From the NCBI RefSeq assembly GCF_020404845.1, contig NZ_JAIOJZ010000004.1, forward strand, positions 1-64,000: a stretch of 64,000 nucleotides of DNA, given 5' to 3'. How positions within the stretch are numbered: the stretch's first letter is position 1; each line of letters opens with the position of its first letter. A program made the position numbers and the translations under genes. Positions 9,620-18,282 of this stretch are shown in pieces. A model generated the notes under the pieces. It did not search any database. It was not told where the DNA came from and worked only from the letters and a program-made list of their open reading frames with translations. The stretch comes from Streptomyces hyderabadensis. Its GTDB lineage: Bacteria; Actinomycetota; Actinomycetes; Streptomycetales; Streptomycetaceae.

Positions 9620-11293
9620 ATGCACCTCCGCGTCCCGAGACCCCGCAGCCTGGCGGGGCAGCTCTTCGCCATGCAGGCCGTGCTGATAGCGGTCGTCGTG
9701 GTCGGGTACGCGCTGTTCAGCTACATCAGCGACCGTGGGCAGGCACAGGACGCGGCCGGGCGACAGGCCAGGTCAGTGTCGCTGGCGATCGCCGACTCGC
9801 CGTCCGTGGCGGAGGCCATCCGCACCCCGGACCCGACGGCGCGCCTGCAGCCGTACGCGGTGCGGGTGATGCAGGACACCGACGTGGACTTCGTGACGAT
9901 CATGAACCCGGAGGGCATCCGCTGGACCCATCCCGACCCGCAGCAAATCGGCCATCCCTTCCAGGGCCACATCGAGCGCGCGCAGCGGGGCCAGACCTTC
10001 ACCGAGACCTACACGGGCACGCTCGGCCCCTCGGTCCGGGCGGTCACCCCGATCACGGACGACGGCCGCATCGTCGGGCTGGTCAGTGCCGGGATCAAGG
10101 TCGAGGAGATCAGCAAGCGGGCACAGGAACAGCTCACGGCCCTGTCGGGGGTGGCGGCCGGGGCGCTGCTGCTCGGCGCGGTCGGCACGTACGTGATCAA
10201 CGCGCGGCTGCGCCGGCACACGCACGGCATGAACGCCGACGAGCTGAGCCGGATGCACGACTACCATCAGGCGGCGCTGCACGCGGTGCGGGAGGGCCTG
10301 CTGATGCTGGACGGGCAGTACCGTGTCGCGCTGATCAACGACGGCGGACGGGAGTTGCTCGGCGTGCGCGGCGACGTGGTCGGCACCTCGGTGGCGGACC
10401 TGGGGCTGCCCTCGCAGCTGACGGGGGCGCTGCTGGCGTCGGAGCCGCGGGTGGACGAGGTGCACCTGGCGGCGGAGCGGGTGCTGGTGGTGAACACCTC
10501 GCCGGTCTCCGGCGGTGAGCGCCGTGGCACGGTGGTGACGCTGCGGGACGTGACCGAGCTGCAGTCGCTGACGGGCGAGCTGAACTCGGAGCGCGGTTTC
10601 ACGCAGGCGCTGCGCTCCCAGGCGCACGAGGCGGCGAACCGGCTGCACACGGTGGTCTCGCTGATCGAGCTGGGACGGGCGGAGGAGGCCGTGGAGTTCG
10701 CGACGGCGGAGCTGGAGCTGGCGCAGGCCCTCACCGACCAGGTGGTGGCGGCGGTGAGCGAGCCGGTGCTGGCGGCGCTGCTGCTGGGCAAGACGGCGCA
10801 GGCCAACGAGCGGGGAGTGGAGCTGGTGGTGTCGCAGGACAGCCGACTGGACGACGGACTGCTGCCGCGGTCGCTGCCCGCCCGGGACCTGGTGACGATC
10901 CTGGGCAACCTGGTGGACAACGCGGTGGACGCGGCGCAGGGTGCGGTGCCGTCGCGGGTGACGGTGGCGGCGTACACGGAGGCCTCCGGCGCCGGCGGCT
11001 CCGAGCTGGTCCTGCGGGTGTCGGACACCGGCGCCGGCGTCGATCCCGCCCACGCCGACCTGGTCTTCCAGCGGGGCTACTCGACCAAGCCGGCCGGCGA
11101 GGGCGGACGCGGTCTGGGCCTGGCCCTGGTCCGGCAGGCGGTACGCCGGCACGACGGCACCCTGACCGTCACGGAGGCGGAGGGCGGCGGCGCCCGCTTC
11201 GAGGCCCGGCTGCCGCTGGCCGACGCCGGGCGCGACGGGTCGGCCCCGGCCGCGGTGACGGGCGGCAGACCGGACTTCGGGGGTGCGGTGTGA
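9620..11293 (+). CDS. CitA/DcuS-type sensor histidine kinase
   Basis: A 557-aa sensor. Residues 12-34 form TM1; an extracytoplasmic PAS-like (Cache) domain at about 40-170 includes the LVSAGIKVEEI end typical of CitA/DcuS; TM2 is near 185-205. A cytoplasmic PAS domain follows, then the HPK5 phosphoacceptor segment RSQAHEAANRLHT (His near 335), the N box NLVDNAVDAA, DTGAGVD and GRGLGLALV. This family senses external di- and tricarboxylates. ATG 9620 follows CAGGAGGGA. The response regulator starts 88 nt downstream and the symporter is divergent, forming a sensor-regulator-transporter module. The divergent region has a GTTCA direct repeat (9578-9590) as a possible regulator site. Confidence 0.9.
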   Translation: MHLRVPRPRSLAGQLFAMQAVLIAVVVVGYALFSYISDRGQAQDAAGRQARSVSLAIADSPSVAEAIRTPDPTARLQPYAVRVMQDTDVDFVTIMNPEGIRWTHPDPQQIGHPFQGHIERAQRGQTFTETYTGTLGPSVRAVTPITDDGRIVGLVSAGIKVEEISKRAQEQLTALSGVAAGALLLGAVGTYVINARLRRHTHGMNADELSRMHDYHQAALHAVREGLLMLDGQYRVALINDGGRELLGVRGDVVGTSVADLGLPSQLTGALLASEPRVDEVHLAAERVLVVNTSPVSGGERRGTVVTLRDVTELQSLTGELNSERGFTQALRSQAHEAANRLHTVVSLIELGRAEEAVEFATAELELAQALTDQVVAAVSEPVLAALLLGKTAQANERGVELVVSQDSRLDDGLLPRSLPARDLVTILGNLVDNAVDAAQGAVPSRVTVAAYTEASGAGGSELVLRVSDTGAGVDPAHADLVFQRGYSTKPAGEGGRGLGLALVRQAVRRHDGTLTVTEAEGGGARFEARLPLADAGRDGSAPAAVTGGRPDFGGAV

Positions 11294-11381
11294 GACGGCG
11301 ACGTCCCCTGCCCCTCGTCCCGGCCGACGTGGACCGCCGGACCGCCGTCGGCGTGCGGCGCGCCCGCCCCGGGGGCGCCGC

Positions 11382-12074
11382 ATGAGCACCGCCGACGCAC
11401 GGCCCATCCGGGTCCTGGTCGTCGAGGACGACCCGGTGGCCGCCGACGCGCACGTGATGTACGTCGGCCGGGTGCCGGGGTTCGTCGCGGTCGGCAAGGC
11501 CCACACCGGCGCGGAGGCCCGCCGCACGCTGGACCGCACGCCGGTCGACCTGCTCCTGCTCGACCTCCACCTCCCGGACGTGCACGGACTCCAGCTCGCC
11601 CGGTCACTGCGTGCGGCGGGTCACCACACCGACGTGATAGCGGTGACGTCGGCCCGGGACCTGACGGTCGTACGGGAGGGGGTGTCGCTGGGCGTCGTCC
11701 AGTACGTCCTGAAGCCCTTCACCTTCGCCACCCTCCGCGACCGCCTGGTGCGCTACGCCGAGTTCCGGGGCACCGCCGGGGAGGCCAGCGGCCAGGACGA
11801 GGTCGACCGCGCCCTGGCCACCCTGCGCGCCCCCGGCCCGGCGGCCCTCCCCAAGGGGCTGAGCGGCCCGACCCTGGAACGGGTCACGGGCGCCCTGCGC
11901 GGCTCGGCCGAGGGCCTCACGGCGGCCGGGGTCGCGGAGGCGGTGGGCATCTCCCGCATCACGGCCCGGCGTTACCTGGAGCACCTGGTGGACGCGGGAC
12001 GCGCGGGGCGGAGCCCGCAGTACGGTCAGGTGGGGCGACCGGAGTTGGTGTACCGGTGGGTGCGGGGCCGGTAA
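11382..12074 (+). CDS. CitB/DcuR-type response regulator
   Basis: The 230-aa protein has an N-terminal receiver domain (VLVVEDDPVAAD, phosphoacceptor Asp61 in LLLLDLHLPD, Lys in YVLKPF) and a C-terminal helix-turn-helix GLTAAGVAEAVGISRITARR, the CitB/DcuR architecture. It is the partner of the kinase just upstream and is expected to activate the dicarboxylate symporter. ATG 11382 begins the receiver homology. Its last 116 bp overlap, in antisense, the 3' end of the STAND ATPase gene, which suggests that the following island was placed right against this gene. Confidence 0.9.
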   Translation: MSTADARPIRVLVVEDDPVAADAHVMYVGRVPGFVAVGKAHTGAEARRTLDRTPVDLLLLDLHLPDVHGLQLARSLRAAGHHTDVIAVTSARDLTVVREGVSLGVVQYVLKPFTFATLRDRLVRYAEFRGTAGEASGQDEVDRALATLRAPGPAALPKGLSGPTLERVTGALRGSAEGLTAAGVAEAVGISRITARRYLEHLVDAGRAGRSPQYGQVGRPELVYRWVRGR

Positions 12075-14421
12075 GCCGGGCCGCCCGGCGCGCCTGCTCG
12101 GCCTCCTCGGGCGAGCCCGCCCGCTCGTAGGCGTCCGCGGCCTGCGCCATACGCGCGCGGGCCCGCTCGGCGTCCCCCGCCGTCTCGTGCACGAGCCCGA
12201 GGGCGTACAGCGTCCGGGCGGCGCCGTGCCAGTCCTCGAACTCCTCGCAGATGTCCAGAGCGTCGAGGCAGGCGGTCACGGCTTCCGCGGTGCGGCCCCG
12301 CGCGTTGAGGGCGACGGCGTAGTTGTGCCAGGCCCTGCCCTCGCGGGGCCGGTCCCCCGTCTCCCGGTAGAGGTCGAGAGCGGCTCGGAGGGCGTCGAGG
12401 GCCTCGTCCACGCGGCCGGACTTGCGCAAGGGGATGGCGAGGTTGTTCCACACACCGGCCTCGCTGTGCCGGTCACCGGTGCGGTGGAAGAGGCCGAGGG
12501 CGATGTGGAAGGCTTCGACGGCCTCGTCGATCTGACCCACGTCGCCGAGGATGTTGCCGAGGTTGGACACCGCCATCGCCTTGCCGTTGTCGTGGCCCAC
12601 GGCGTGGTAGAGGTCGCCCGCCCGTTGGTGCGCTTCCCACGCCTCCCTGAGCCGGCTGCCTCCCCGCAGGGCGGTCCCCATCCTGTTCCAGGCGGCGGCT
12701 TCGACGGCCTTGTCGCCCTCCCGGCGTGCGGCGGCACAGGCGGCGCGGCACACGGTGACCGTGTCGTCGAAGAAGCGCCGCCATTCGAAGTACTCACAGA
12801 GCGCACTGGAGAGCCGGACGGCGTCGGAGGCCAGTTGGCGGTCCGTCGCCCACTGGACGGCGGCCACGAGCCCCGCGCGCTCCGCGTCGAACCAGGCGAG
12901 TGCCTCCTCGCGGCTCCGGAACGGCCCGGTCTCCTTGTCGTCCGCCGTGTGGTGCTTGAGGTGGGCGTCCGCCGCGCGGGCCCGCTCCAGGTAGTGCCGC
13001 AGCACGCGCGCCCGCGCGGCGTCACCCTCTGCTCGGGCCACCACGCCCGCCCCGAACACCCGCACCAGGTCGTGCAACCGCCACCACCCGCGTGTGCGCC
13101 CCCGCTCCACGAGGTGCGCCCGGGCCAGGGCGTGTTGGTCACGCACCGGAGGACGGTCGGTGTCGACCAGCGCGGCGACGACCTCGTCGCTCACCTCGGG
13201 TCCGGGCGCGAGAGCGAGCAGGCGCAGCAGCCGGGCCTGCTCGGGCGGCAGCCGACGGTAGGACAGCTCGAAGGCGGCGCGGACGCTGCGTTCGCCGTCG
13301 TCGAGGTGGTCCAGGCGGTCGTGGGCCTCGGCCAGTTCGGCCACGAGTTCGCTCACCGGCTTGCCAGGGTCGGCCGCCAGCAGGGCGGCCGCGATCTGCA
13401 GGGCCAGCGGAAGGCGCCCGCAGAGGCTCGCGAGCCGGTCGCTCGTACTGGGGTCGTCGCCCACCCGGCCGTCGTGCGGATCGGCGATCCGCAGGGCGCG
13501 GTCGAGGAGTTCGTACGCCTCCCCCGTTCCGAGTTCGTCCAGCGGCAGCAGCCGTGCACCGAGTTGGGGCAGACGGTCGCGGGACGTGACCAGGACGCGG
13601 TGCCGGGAGTCACCCGGCACGAGGAGCCGTACCTGGTCGGCCGACGAGGCGTTGTCCGCCAGGACCAGCACCCCGCCGCGCTCGCGGGCCCGGACGGCCA
13701 GCGTCGAGCGGTAGAGCGCGGATCGCTCGTCCGTGGTCGTGGGCATGCGTTCCGGCGGGGTGCCGAGGGCGTGCAGCAGGGTTCGCAGACTTCGGTCCGC
13801 GGTCACGGGTTCCCGGTCGTAGCCGTGCAGGTCGATGAAGAGGACCCCGCCGGGGAACCAGCCCCGTTCCCAGGCGAGGTGAGCGGTCTCGACGGCGAGT
13901 GCGGTCTTGCCGATGCCGCCGAGACCGGACACGGAGGCGACCGGCGCCGCGGCGGATGGCGCCCCGTCCGGGTCCAGCGCGCGCAACAGGTCCTCGGTCT
14001 CGCGCTCCCGGCCGGTGAACCCGCCGGGCCTCGGCGGCAGGCCCGCCATCGCCTCCGGGACGGCGGCCCCGCCCTCCTGGACCACGACCTGTACGCCGAT
14101 CACCTCGCGCAGGAAGACCCCGCCCCGGAAGTCGGCGTGATCGCCGCCGTACCAGGACGCCCCGCTGCCCGGTGCGGACCGCTCCATGGCTCGGGCGACG
14201 GCACCGGCGACGCCGGACGGCTCGGCGGCGAGCAGTTCGGCCACCGTCTCGCCCCACTTCCGTACGGCGTCCCGCCGCGCCGGTTCCGCGGCCGCCTTCG
14301 CGATGTCCCGGACGGGTGCGCCGGTGTCGAGCCCCACCGCCCGCGCCAGCGCCTCCACCGCCCGGCGTCCACCGTCCCCGCCCGCGCCCTCGGCCAGTGC
14401 CGTCAGCAGTGCCGCTTCCAT
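11959..14421 (-). CDS. STAND ATPase: NB-ARC domain plus TPR repeats (conflict-system-like)
   Basis: An 820-aa protein. Residues 1-85 are an alpha-helical N-terminal domain of unknown type. The short tag YGGDHADFRGGVF is at 91-103. NB-ARC follows with Walker A SGLGGIGKTALA (165-176), Walker B-like GGVLVLADNAS, and RVLVTSRDR and GRLPLALQIAAALL (GLPL motif), then a winged helix and from about 540 a series of TPR repeats (AVSNLGNILGDVGQIDEAVE, AGVWNNLAIPLRKSGRVDEA). It has no SARP DNA-binding domain, so it is not AfsR-like. STAND proteins are signal-gated switches. The ATG follows GGGAGGAA. Upstream, 31 nt away in the same operon, lies a four-TM protein; a divergent nucleosidase carries the same tag. 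The last 39 or so residues are Pro/Ala-rich and are read antisense through the response-regulator gene. Confidence 0.85.
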   Translation of the reverse strand: MEAALLTALAEGAGGDGGRRAVEALARAVGLDTGAPVRDIAKAAAEPARRDAVRKWGETVAELLAAEPSGVAGAVARAMERSAPGSGASWYGGDHADFRGGVFLREVIGVQVVVQEGGAAVPEAMAGLPPRPGGFTGRERETEDLLRALDPDGAPSAAAPVASVSGLGGIGKTALAVETAHLAWERGWFPGGVLFIDLHGYDREPVTADRSLRTLLHALGTPPERMPTTTDERSALYRSTLAVRARERGGVLVLADNASSADQVRLLVPGDSRHRVLVTSRDRLPQLGARLLPLDELGTGEAYELLDRALRIADPHDGRVGDDPSTSDRLASLCGRLPLALQIAAALLAADPGKPVSELVAELAEAHDRLDHLDDGERSVRAAFELSYRRLPPEQARLLRLLALAPGPEVSDEVVAALVDTDRPPVRDQHALARAHLVERGRTRGWWRLHDLVRVFGAGVVARAEGDAARARVLRHYLERARAADAHLKHHTADDKETGPFRSREEALAWFDAERAGLVAAVQWATDRQLASDAVRLSSALCEYFEWRRFFDDTVTVCRAACAAARREGDKAVEAAAWNRMGTALRGGSRLREAWEAHQRAGDLYHAVGHDNGKAMAVSNLGNILGDVGQIDEAVEAFHIALGLFHRTGDRHSEAGVWNNLAIPLRKSGRVDEALDALRAALDLYRETGDRPREGRAWHNYAVALNARGRTAEAVTACLDALDICEEFEDWHGAARTLYALGLVHETAGDAERARARMAQAADAYERAGSPEEAEQARRAARLTGPAPTGTPTPVAPPDRTAGSAPRVPRPPGAPGNAGP

Positions 14422-14452
14422 CCGCGCCGTTCCTCCCGTGCGAGAGGGACGA

Positions 14453-14992
14453 TCACGCCGCCTTCGCGTACCACACGACCTGCGCGGCGAGCCCCGCCAC
14501 GGCGAGCGCCTCCAGCACCGAGAGCGCGACGAGCAGCCGGGTGGCGTCCCCGTTCACCCAGAAAACGACCAGCGCCGCCAGGGGTACCGCGCAGAACGCC
14601 GTCAGGTCGATCACGGTCTGGATGGTCTTGCGGGACCGGCGCCGGGTGTCGCTCCGGTGGTACGCCTCCCACCCGAAGGTCGCGAACCCGCTGCCGTGGG
14701 CGGCGAGTTCGGCCAGCTTCGGCCCCAGATCGTCCCGGACGTAGAGCCCGATCGCCGAGATCTTCTCGTCGTTGACGAGGTAGGTCCACCCGAGGACGAG
14801 ACACACCGGCGGCAGCGCGAGCAGCATCGAGGGCTGCTCCGCCTGTGCCGTGGCGGCGATGACGGCGGCCACGACGGCGAGCGTCACGTAGAGGAGGTTG
14901 TCCCGGAACCCGATCCTCGCCCTCTGCTCGCTCTTCACGCTCTCGTACTCGGCGAGCAGCAACTGCCCAACCGTGACGTCCTGTTCCGGCAC
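14453..14992 (-). CDS. Four-TM membrane protein, putative effector or partner of the STAND ATPase
   Basis: A 179-aa protein with a charged cytoplasmic N-terminus (LLLAEYESVKSEQRARIGFR) and four hydrophobic segments: NLLYVTLAVVAAVIAA, MLLALPPVCLVLGWTYLV, VIDLTAFCAVPLAALVVF and a C-terminal LLVALSVLEALAVAG stretch. I do not recognise a named family with certainty; the arrangement resembles small TM proteins that accompany STAND or SLOG/SMODS conflict genes. Start GTG 14992 follows GAGAAGGGG. It is the first gene of a minus-strand operon with the STAND gene and starts 27 nt from the divergent nucleosidase, so all three genes probably act together. Confidence 0.7.
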   Translation of the reverse strand: MPEQDVTVGQLLLAEYESVKSEQRARIGFRDNLLYVTLAVVAAVIAATAQAEQPSMLLALPPVCLVLGWTYLVNDEKISAIGLYVRDDLGPKLAELAAHGSGFATFGWEAYHRSDTRRRSRKTIQTVIDLTAFCAVPLAALVVFWVNGDATRLLVALSVLEALAVAGLAAQVVWYAKAA

Positions 14993-15019
14993 TCGATCCC
15001 CTTCTCCCAGCGGTAACTT

Positions 15020-15898
15020 ATGACTATGCCGGACATCCAGCCCAGCATTCTGGTCCTGACCGCACTCCCGCTCGAATACGCCGCGGTCCGCGCGCACGTG
15101 GAGGAGCGGGAGGAGCGGGTGCACCGGGACGGCACCCGGGTCGAGATCGGCCGGCTGCCGGACACCTCCTGGCAGGTCGCCCTCGCCGAGCTGGGCATGG
15201 GCGCCGAGCGGGCCGGCGTCCTCACCACCCGGCTCATCGACTGGCTGCGCCCCGAGGCGGTGCTGTTCGTCGGGGTCGCGGGCAGCCTGAAGGACGACGT
15301 CGGGATCGGCGACGTCGTCGTCGGCACGCAGGTGTACGGGATCCACGGCGGCAAGCAGACCCCGGAGGGCTTCCTGGTCCGCCCGAAGGCCCTGCCGGGC
15401 TCGCACGCGCTGGAGCAGGCCGCCCGCTCCGCCGTGCGGGACATGCCCGGCCTACGGGCGCACTTCATGCCGATCGCCACGGGGGATGTCGTCCTGGCGG
15501 ACGCCGGGTCCGAGATCGCCCGGTTCGTCCGCCGGAACTACAACGACGCGGGCGCGATCGAGATGGAGGGCTCGGGCGCCCTCCAGGCGGCCCACCTGAG
15601 CGGCCAGGTGAACGCCCTGGTGATCCGGGGCATCAGCGACCGGGCCGACGCCGGGAAGCACCAGGCCGATGCCTCGGGTTCGCAGCAGCTGGCCGCCGAG
15701 CAGGCCGCGGCGGTGACGGCGGCGGTGCTGCGCAAGCACCGGCCCCGCGAGGGTTCCACCGGCTTCGGAAAGGAGCCCCGCGGAGCGACGTACGGCGGAG
15801 ACCACATCGACTTCCGGGGCGGCACCTTCCACGGCCCCGTCACCGGCAAGGCCGATCACCTCCTCCGGGGCCAATCCGGCGCACACTCATTGACCTGA
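15020..15898 (+). CDS. MTAN/PNP-superfamily nucleosidase with C-terminal STAND-linked tag
   Basis: A 292-aa protein whose first 235 residues are a nucleoside phosphorylase/hydrolase (PNP_UDP) domain: VLTALPLEYAAVRAHV, FVGVAGSLKDDVGIGDVVVG, AIEMEGSGALQAA (nucleoside-binding Glu-Met-Glu), and RGISDRADA with the catalytic Asp. In conflict systems such domains hydrolyse purine nucleosides or nucleotides. After a linker it carries YGGDHIDFRGGTFHGPVTG at residues 258-276, the same tag as the STAND ATPase. ATG 15020 or 15026 is the start; there is no Shine-Dalgarno site, and TAACTT at 15014-15019 could be the -10 of a leaderless mRNA. Canonical housekeeping MTAN lacks this tail. Confidence 0.82.
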   Translation: MTMPDIQPSILVLTALPLEYAAVRAHVEEREERVHRDGTRVEIGRLPDTSWQVALAELGMGAERAGVLTTRLIDWLRPEAVLFVGVAGSLKDDVGIGDVVVGTQVYGIHGGKQTPEGFLVRPKALPGSHALEQAARSAVRDMPGLRAHFMPIATGDVVLADAGSEIARFVRRNYNDAGAIEMEGSGALQAAHLSGQVNALVIRGISDRADAGKHQADASGSQQLAAEQAAAVTAAVLRKHRPREGSTGFGKEPRGATYGGDHIDFRGGTFHGPVTGKADHLLRGQSGAHSLT

Positions 15899-15908
15899 CT
15901 AGACCATT
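15893..15908. promoter_or_regulatory. Possible sugar-regulator half site upstream of the ABC importer
   Basis: ACCTGACTAGACCATT contains CTAGACCA, one half of the TGGTCTAGACCA dyad bound by DasR and related regulators in Streptomyces. The other half is poorly conserved. It lies about 65 bp before the binding-protein start. Confidence 0.25.
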
Positions 15909-15972
15909 CCTCTTACGTTCGCCACGCAGCCGTCCAGGCCACAGTGTCGTGCGCCCGTAGGAGGTCATGCCC

Positions 15973-17343
15973 GTGCGTCCCACCGTCCGGTTCACCGCCC
16001 TGTTCACCCTCACCGCGCTCGCCTCCACCTCGCTCGCCGCCTGCGGGAGCGGCTCCGGCAGCGATCCGGACACGGTGAAGGTCTCCTTCAAGCAGTCGAC
16101 GGACAACTCCATCAAGGTGATGGACACCTACCTCGGCGACATCAAGAAGCAGTTCGAGAAGGCCAACCCGGGGAAGAAGGTCGAGCTGGTGCCGATCAAG
16201 GCGCCGGACTCGGAGTACTACACCAAGCTCCAGCAGATGCTCCGCTCCCCCAAGACCGCCCCCGACCTGGTCTACGAGGACACCTTCCTCATCAACTCCG
16301 ACATCACCAGCGGGTACCTGAAGCCACTGGACGACTACCTGGCCGAGTGGAAGGACTGGGACCAGTTCATCGACACGGCGAAGGCGGCGGCCAAGGGCGA
16401 GGACGGCAAGACGTACGGCGTGCCGGACGGGACGGACACCCGCGGGCTCTGGTTCAGCAAGGACGTGTTCGCTAAGGCGGGGCTGCCCGCGGACTGGCAG
16501 CCGAAGACCTGGGACGAGGTCCTCGACGCCGCCCGCACCATCAAGGAGAAGGTGCCGGGCGTCACGCCGATCAACGTCTACACGGGCAAGCCCGCCGGCG
16601 AGATGGCCACCATGCAGGGCTTCGAGATGCTGCTGTACGGGACGGGGGACGGCGGCGCCGACCCGCTGTACGACAAGGGCGCCAAGAAGTGGATCACGGC
16701 GGGGCAGGGGTTCAGGGACTCCCTCGGCTTCGTCGAGACCGTGTACAAGGAGAAGCTCGGCCCGGAGGTCTCCGACGCGCTCGACCCCAACTTCTCCACC
16801 AAGATCCGCGGTGAGCTGCTGCCGCAGGGCAAGCTCGGGATCGCGCTCGACGGCTCCTGGCTGCCGCAGGACTGGCTGGAGGGCAGCGGGCACGAGTGGC
16901 CCGAGTGGTCGAAGGAGCTGGGGCTCGCCGCCATGCCCACACAGAACGGGCAGGCCCCGGGACGGGTGAGCATGTCCGGCGGGTGGACCTGGTCCATCCC
17001 GGACAAGGCCGGCAACCCCGACCTGGCCTTCGAGTTCATCAAGACGATGCAGACCAAGGCCAACGCCCAGAAGTGGTACGTCGCCAACTCCGGCATCGCG
17101 GTCCGCGAGGACGTCGCGAACGACCCCGCCTACGTCGACGCCCAGCCCGGCATCAAGTTCTTCACCGACCTCGTCGCCGACACCCACTACCGGCCCGCCT
17201 ACCCGGCGTACCCGAAGGTGTCCGTCGCCATCCAGGAGGCGATGGAGGGCGTGACGACCGGCGACAAGTCGGTCGAGGAGGCCGCGCGCGGCTACGACGA
17301 GGCGCTCAAGGAGGCCACCGACAACCAGGTGGTGAGCAAGTGA
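15973..17343 (+). CDS. Sugar ABC transporter substrate-binding lipoprotein
   Basis: A 456-aa family-1 solute-binding lipoprotein. The signal peptide ends in the lipobox SLAAC (Cys near 24), then a Ser/Gly linker and a two-lobed binding domain with PDLVYEDTFLINS, TYGVPDGTDTRGLWFSKD and SGGWTWSIPDKAGNPD. GTG 15973 is preferred over ATG 15967 because AGGAGG (15959-15964) is 8 nt from the GTG but only 2 nt from the ATG. The next gene overlaps its stop codon. The sugar cannot be predicted. Two permeases follow without an ATPase, so the shared ATPase MsiK probably energises the importer, as is usual in Streptomyces. Confidence 0.9.
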   Translation: MRPTVRFTALFTLTALASTSLAACGSGSGSDPDTVKVSFKQSTDNSIKVMDTYLGDIKKQFEKANPGKKVELVPIKAPDSEYYTKLQQMLRSPKTAPDLVYEDTFLINSDITSGYLKPLDDYLAEWKDWDQFIDTAKAAAKGEDGKTYGVPDGTDTRGLWFSKDVFAKAGLPADWQPKTWDEVLDAARTIKEKVPGVTPINVYTGKPAGEMATMQGFEMLLYGTGDGGADPLYDKGAKKWITAGQGFRDSLGFVETVYKEKLGPEVSDALDPNFSTKIRGELLPQGKLGIALDGSWLPQDWLEGSGHEWPEWSKELGLAAMPTQNGQAPGRVSMSGGWTWSIPDKAGNPDLAFEFIKTMQTKANAQKWYVANSGIAVREDVANDPAYVDAQPGIKFFTDLVADTHYRPAYPAYPKVSVAIQEAMEGVTTGDKSVEEAARGYDEALKEATDNQVVSK

Positions 17344-18281
17344 CGGCGACCGCGCCGGGCCGCGCCGGGCCGGGGGTGCGGAAGGCGTCGGCGCCCCCGG
17401 CCTCCGGCGGGCGCACCGGAACCGTCCGGCGGTCCCTCTTCCGCGCCCTGCCCGTCTCCCCCGCCGTCGTCCTGCTGCTGCTCTTCCTGGCCGGCCCGAT
17501 CGTCTACTGCGTGGTCATCGCCTTCACCGACCTCCAGCTCACCGGGCAGGCCCAGGAGTCCTTCGTCGGCTTCGACAACTTCACCCGTGCCTTCAAGGAC
17601 GAGGCGTTCCTCAACGCCGTGTGGCTGACCCTGGTGTTCACCGTGCTGTCCTCGCTGATCGGGCAGAACACCCTGGGCCTTGCGCTGGCCTCGCTGATGC
17701 AGCGGGCCTCGAAACCGGTCCGCACCCTCACCGGTGGCATCGTTGTCACGGCCTGGGTGCTGCCGGAGGTGGTGGCGGGCTTCCTGCTCTACGCCTTCTT
17801 CCGGCGCGAGGGCACCCTCAACGCCGTCCTGGACTGGCTCCACCTGCCCACCCAGAACTGGCTGTTCACGCTGCCGATCCTGGCGGTGTCCTTCGCCAAC
17901 GTGTGGCGCGGCACGGCGTTCTCGATGCTGGTGTACTCGGCCGCGCTGAACGAGATCCCCAAGGAGGTCACCGAGGCCGCCGAGGTGGACGGCGCGAGCG
18001 GCTGGCGCCGGATGTGGCACATCACGCTGCCGATGATCCGGCGCTCCATCGGCACCAACCTGATGCTCAACACGCTGCAGACCCTGTCGGTCTTCGGGCT
18101 GATCTGGGTGATGACGCGGGGCGGGCCGAGCGGCAAGAGCCAGACGCTGCCGCTGTTCATGTACGAGCAGGCCTTCCAGAACAGCCTGATCGGGTACGGC
18201 ACGGCGGTGGCGCTGCTGCTGTTGCTGATCGGCTCGCTGTTCTCGGTCGTGTACCTGCGCCTGCTGCGGACGGAGGTCTGA
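17340..18281 (+). CDS. Sugar ABC transporter permease (MalF-type)
   Basis: A 313-aa inner-membrane component with six predicted TM segments (the first is VVLLLLFLAGPIVYCVVIAF). The cytoplasmic EAA loop EAAEVDGASGWRRMWHITLP contacts the ATPase. GTG 17340 overlaps the stop of the binding-protein gene (GTGA), so translation is coupled. A 30-residue Pro/Arg-rich N-terminus precedes TM1. It pairs with the MalG-type permease one nucleotide downstream. Confidence 0.9.
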   Translation: MTATAPGRAGPGVRKASAPPASGGRTGTVRRSLFRALPVSPAVVLLLLFLAGPIVYCVVIAFTDLQLTGQAQESFVGFDNFTRAFKDEAFLNAVWLTLVFTVLSSLIGQNTLGLALASLMQRASKPVRTLTGGIVVTAWVLPEVVAGFLLYAFFRREGTLNAVLDWLHLPTQNWLFTLPILAVSFANVWRGTAFSMLVYSAALNEIPKEVTEAAEVDGASGWRRMWHITLPMIRRSIGTNLMLNTLQTLSVFGLIWVMTRGGPSGKSQTLPLFMYEQAFQNSLIGYGTAVALLLLLIGSLFSVVYLRLLRTEV

Positions 18282-18282
18282 G

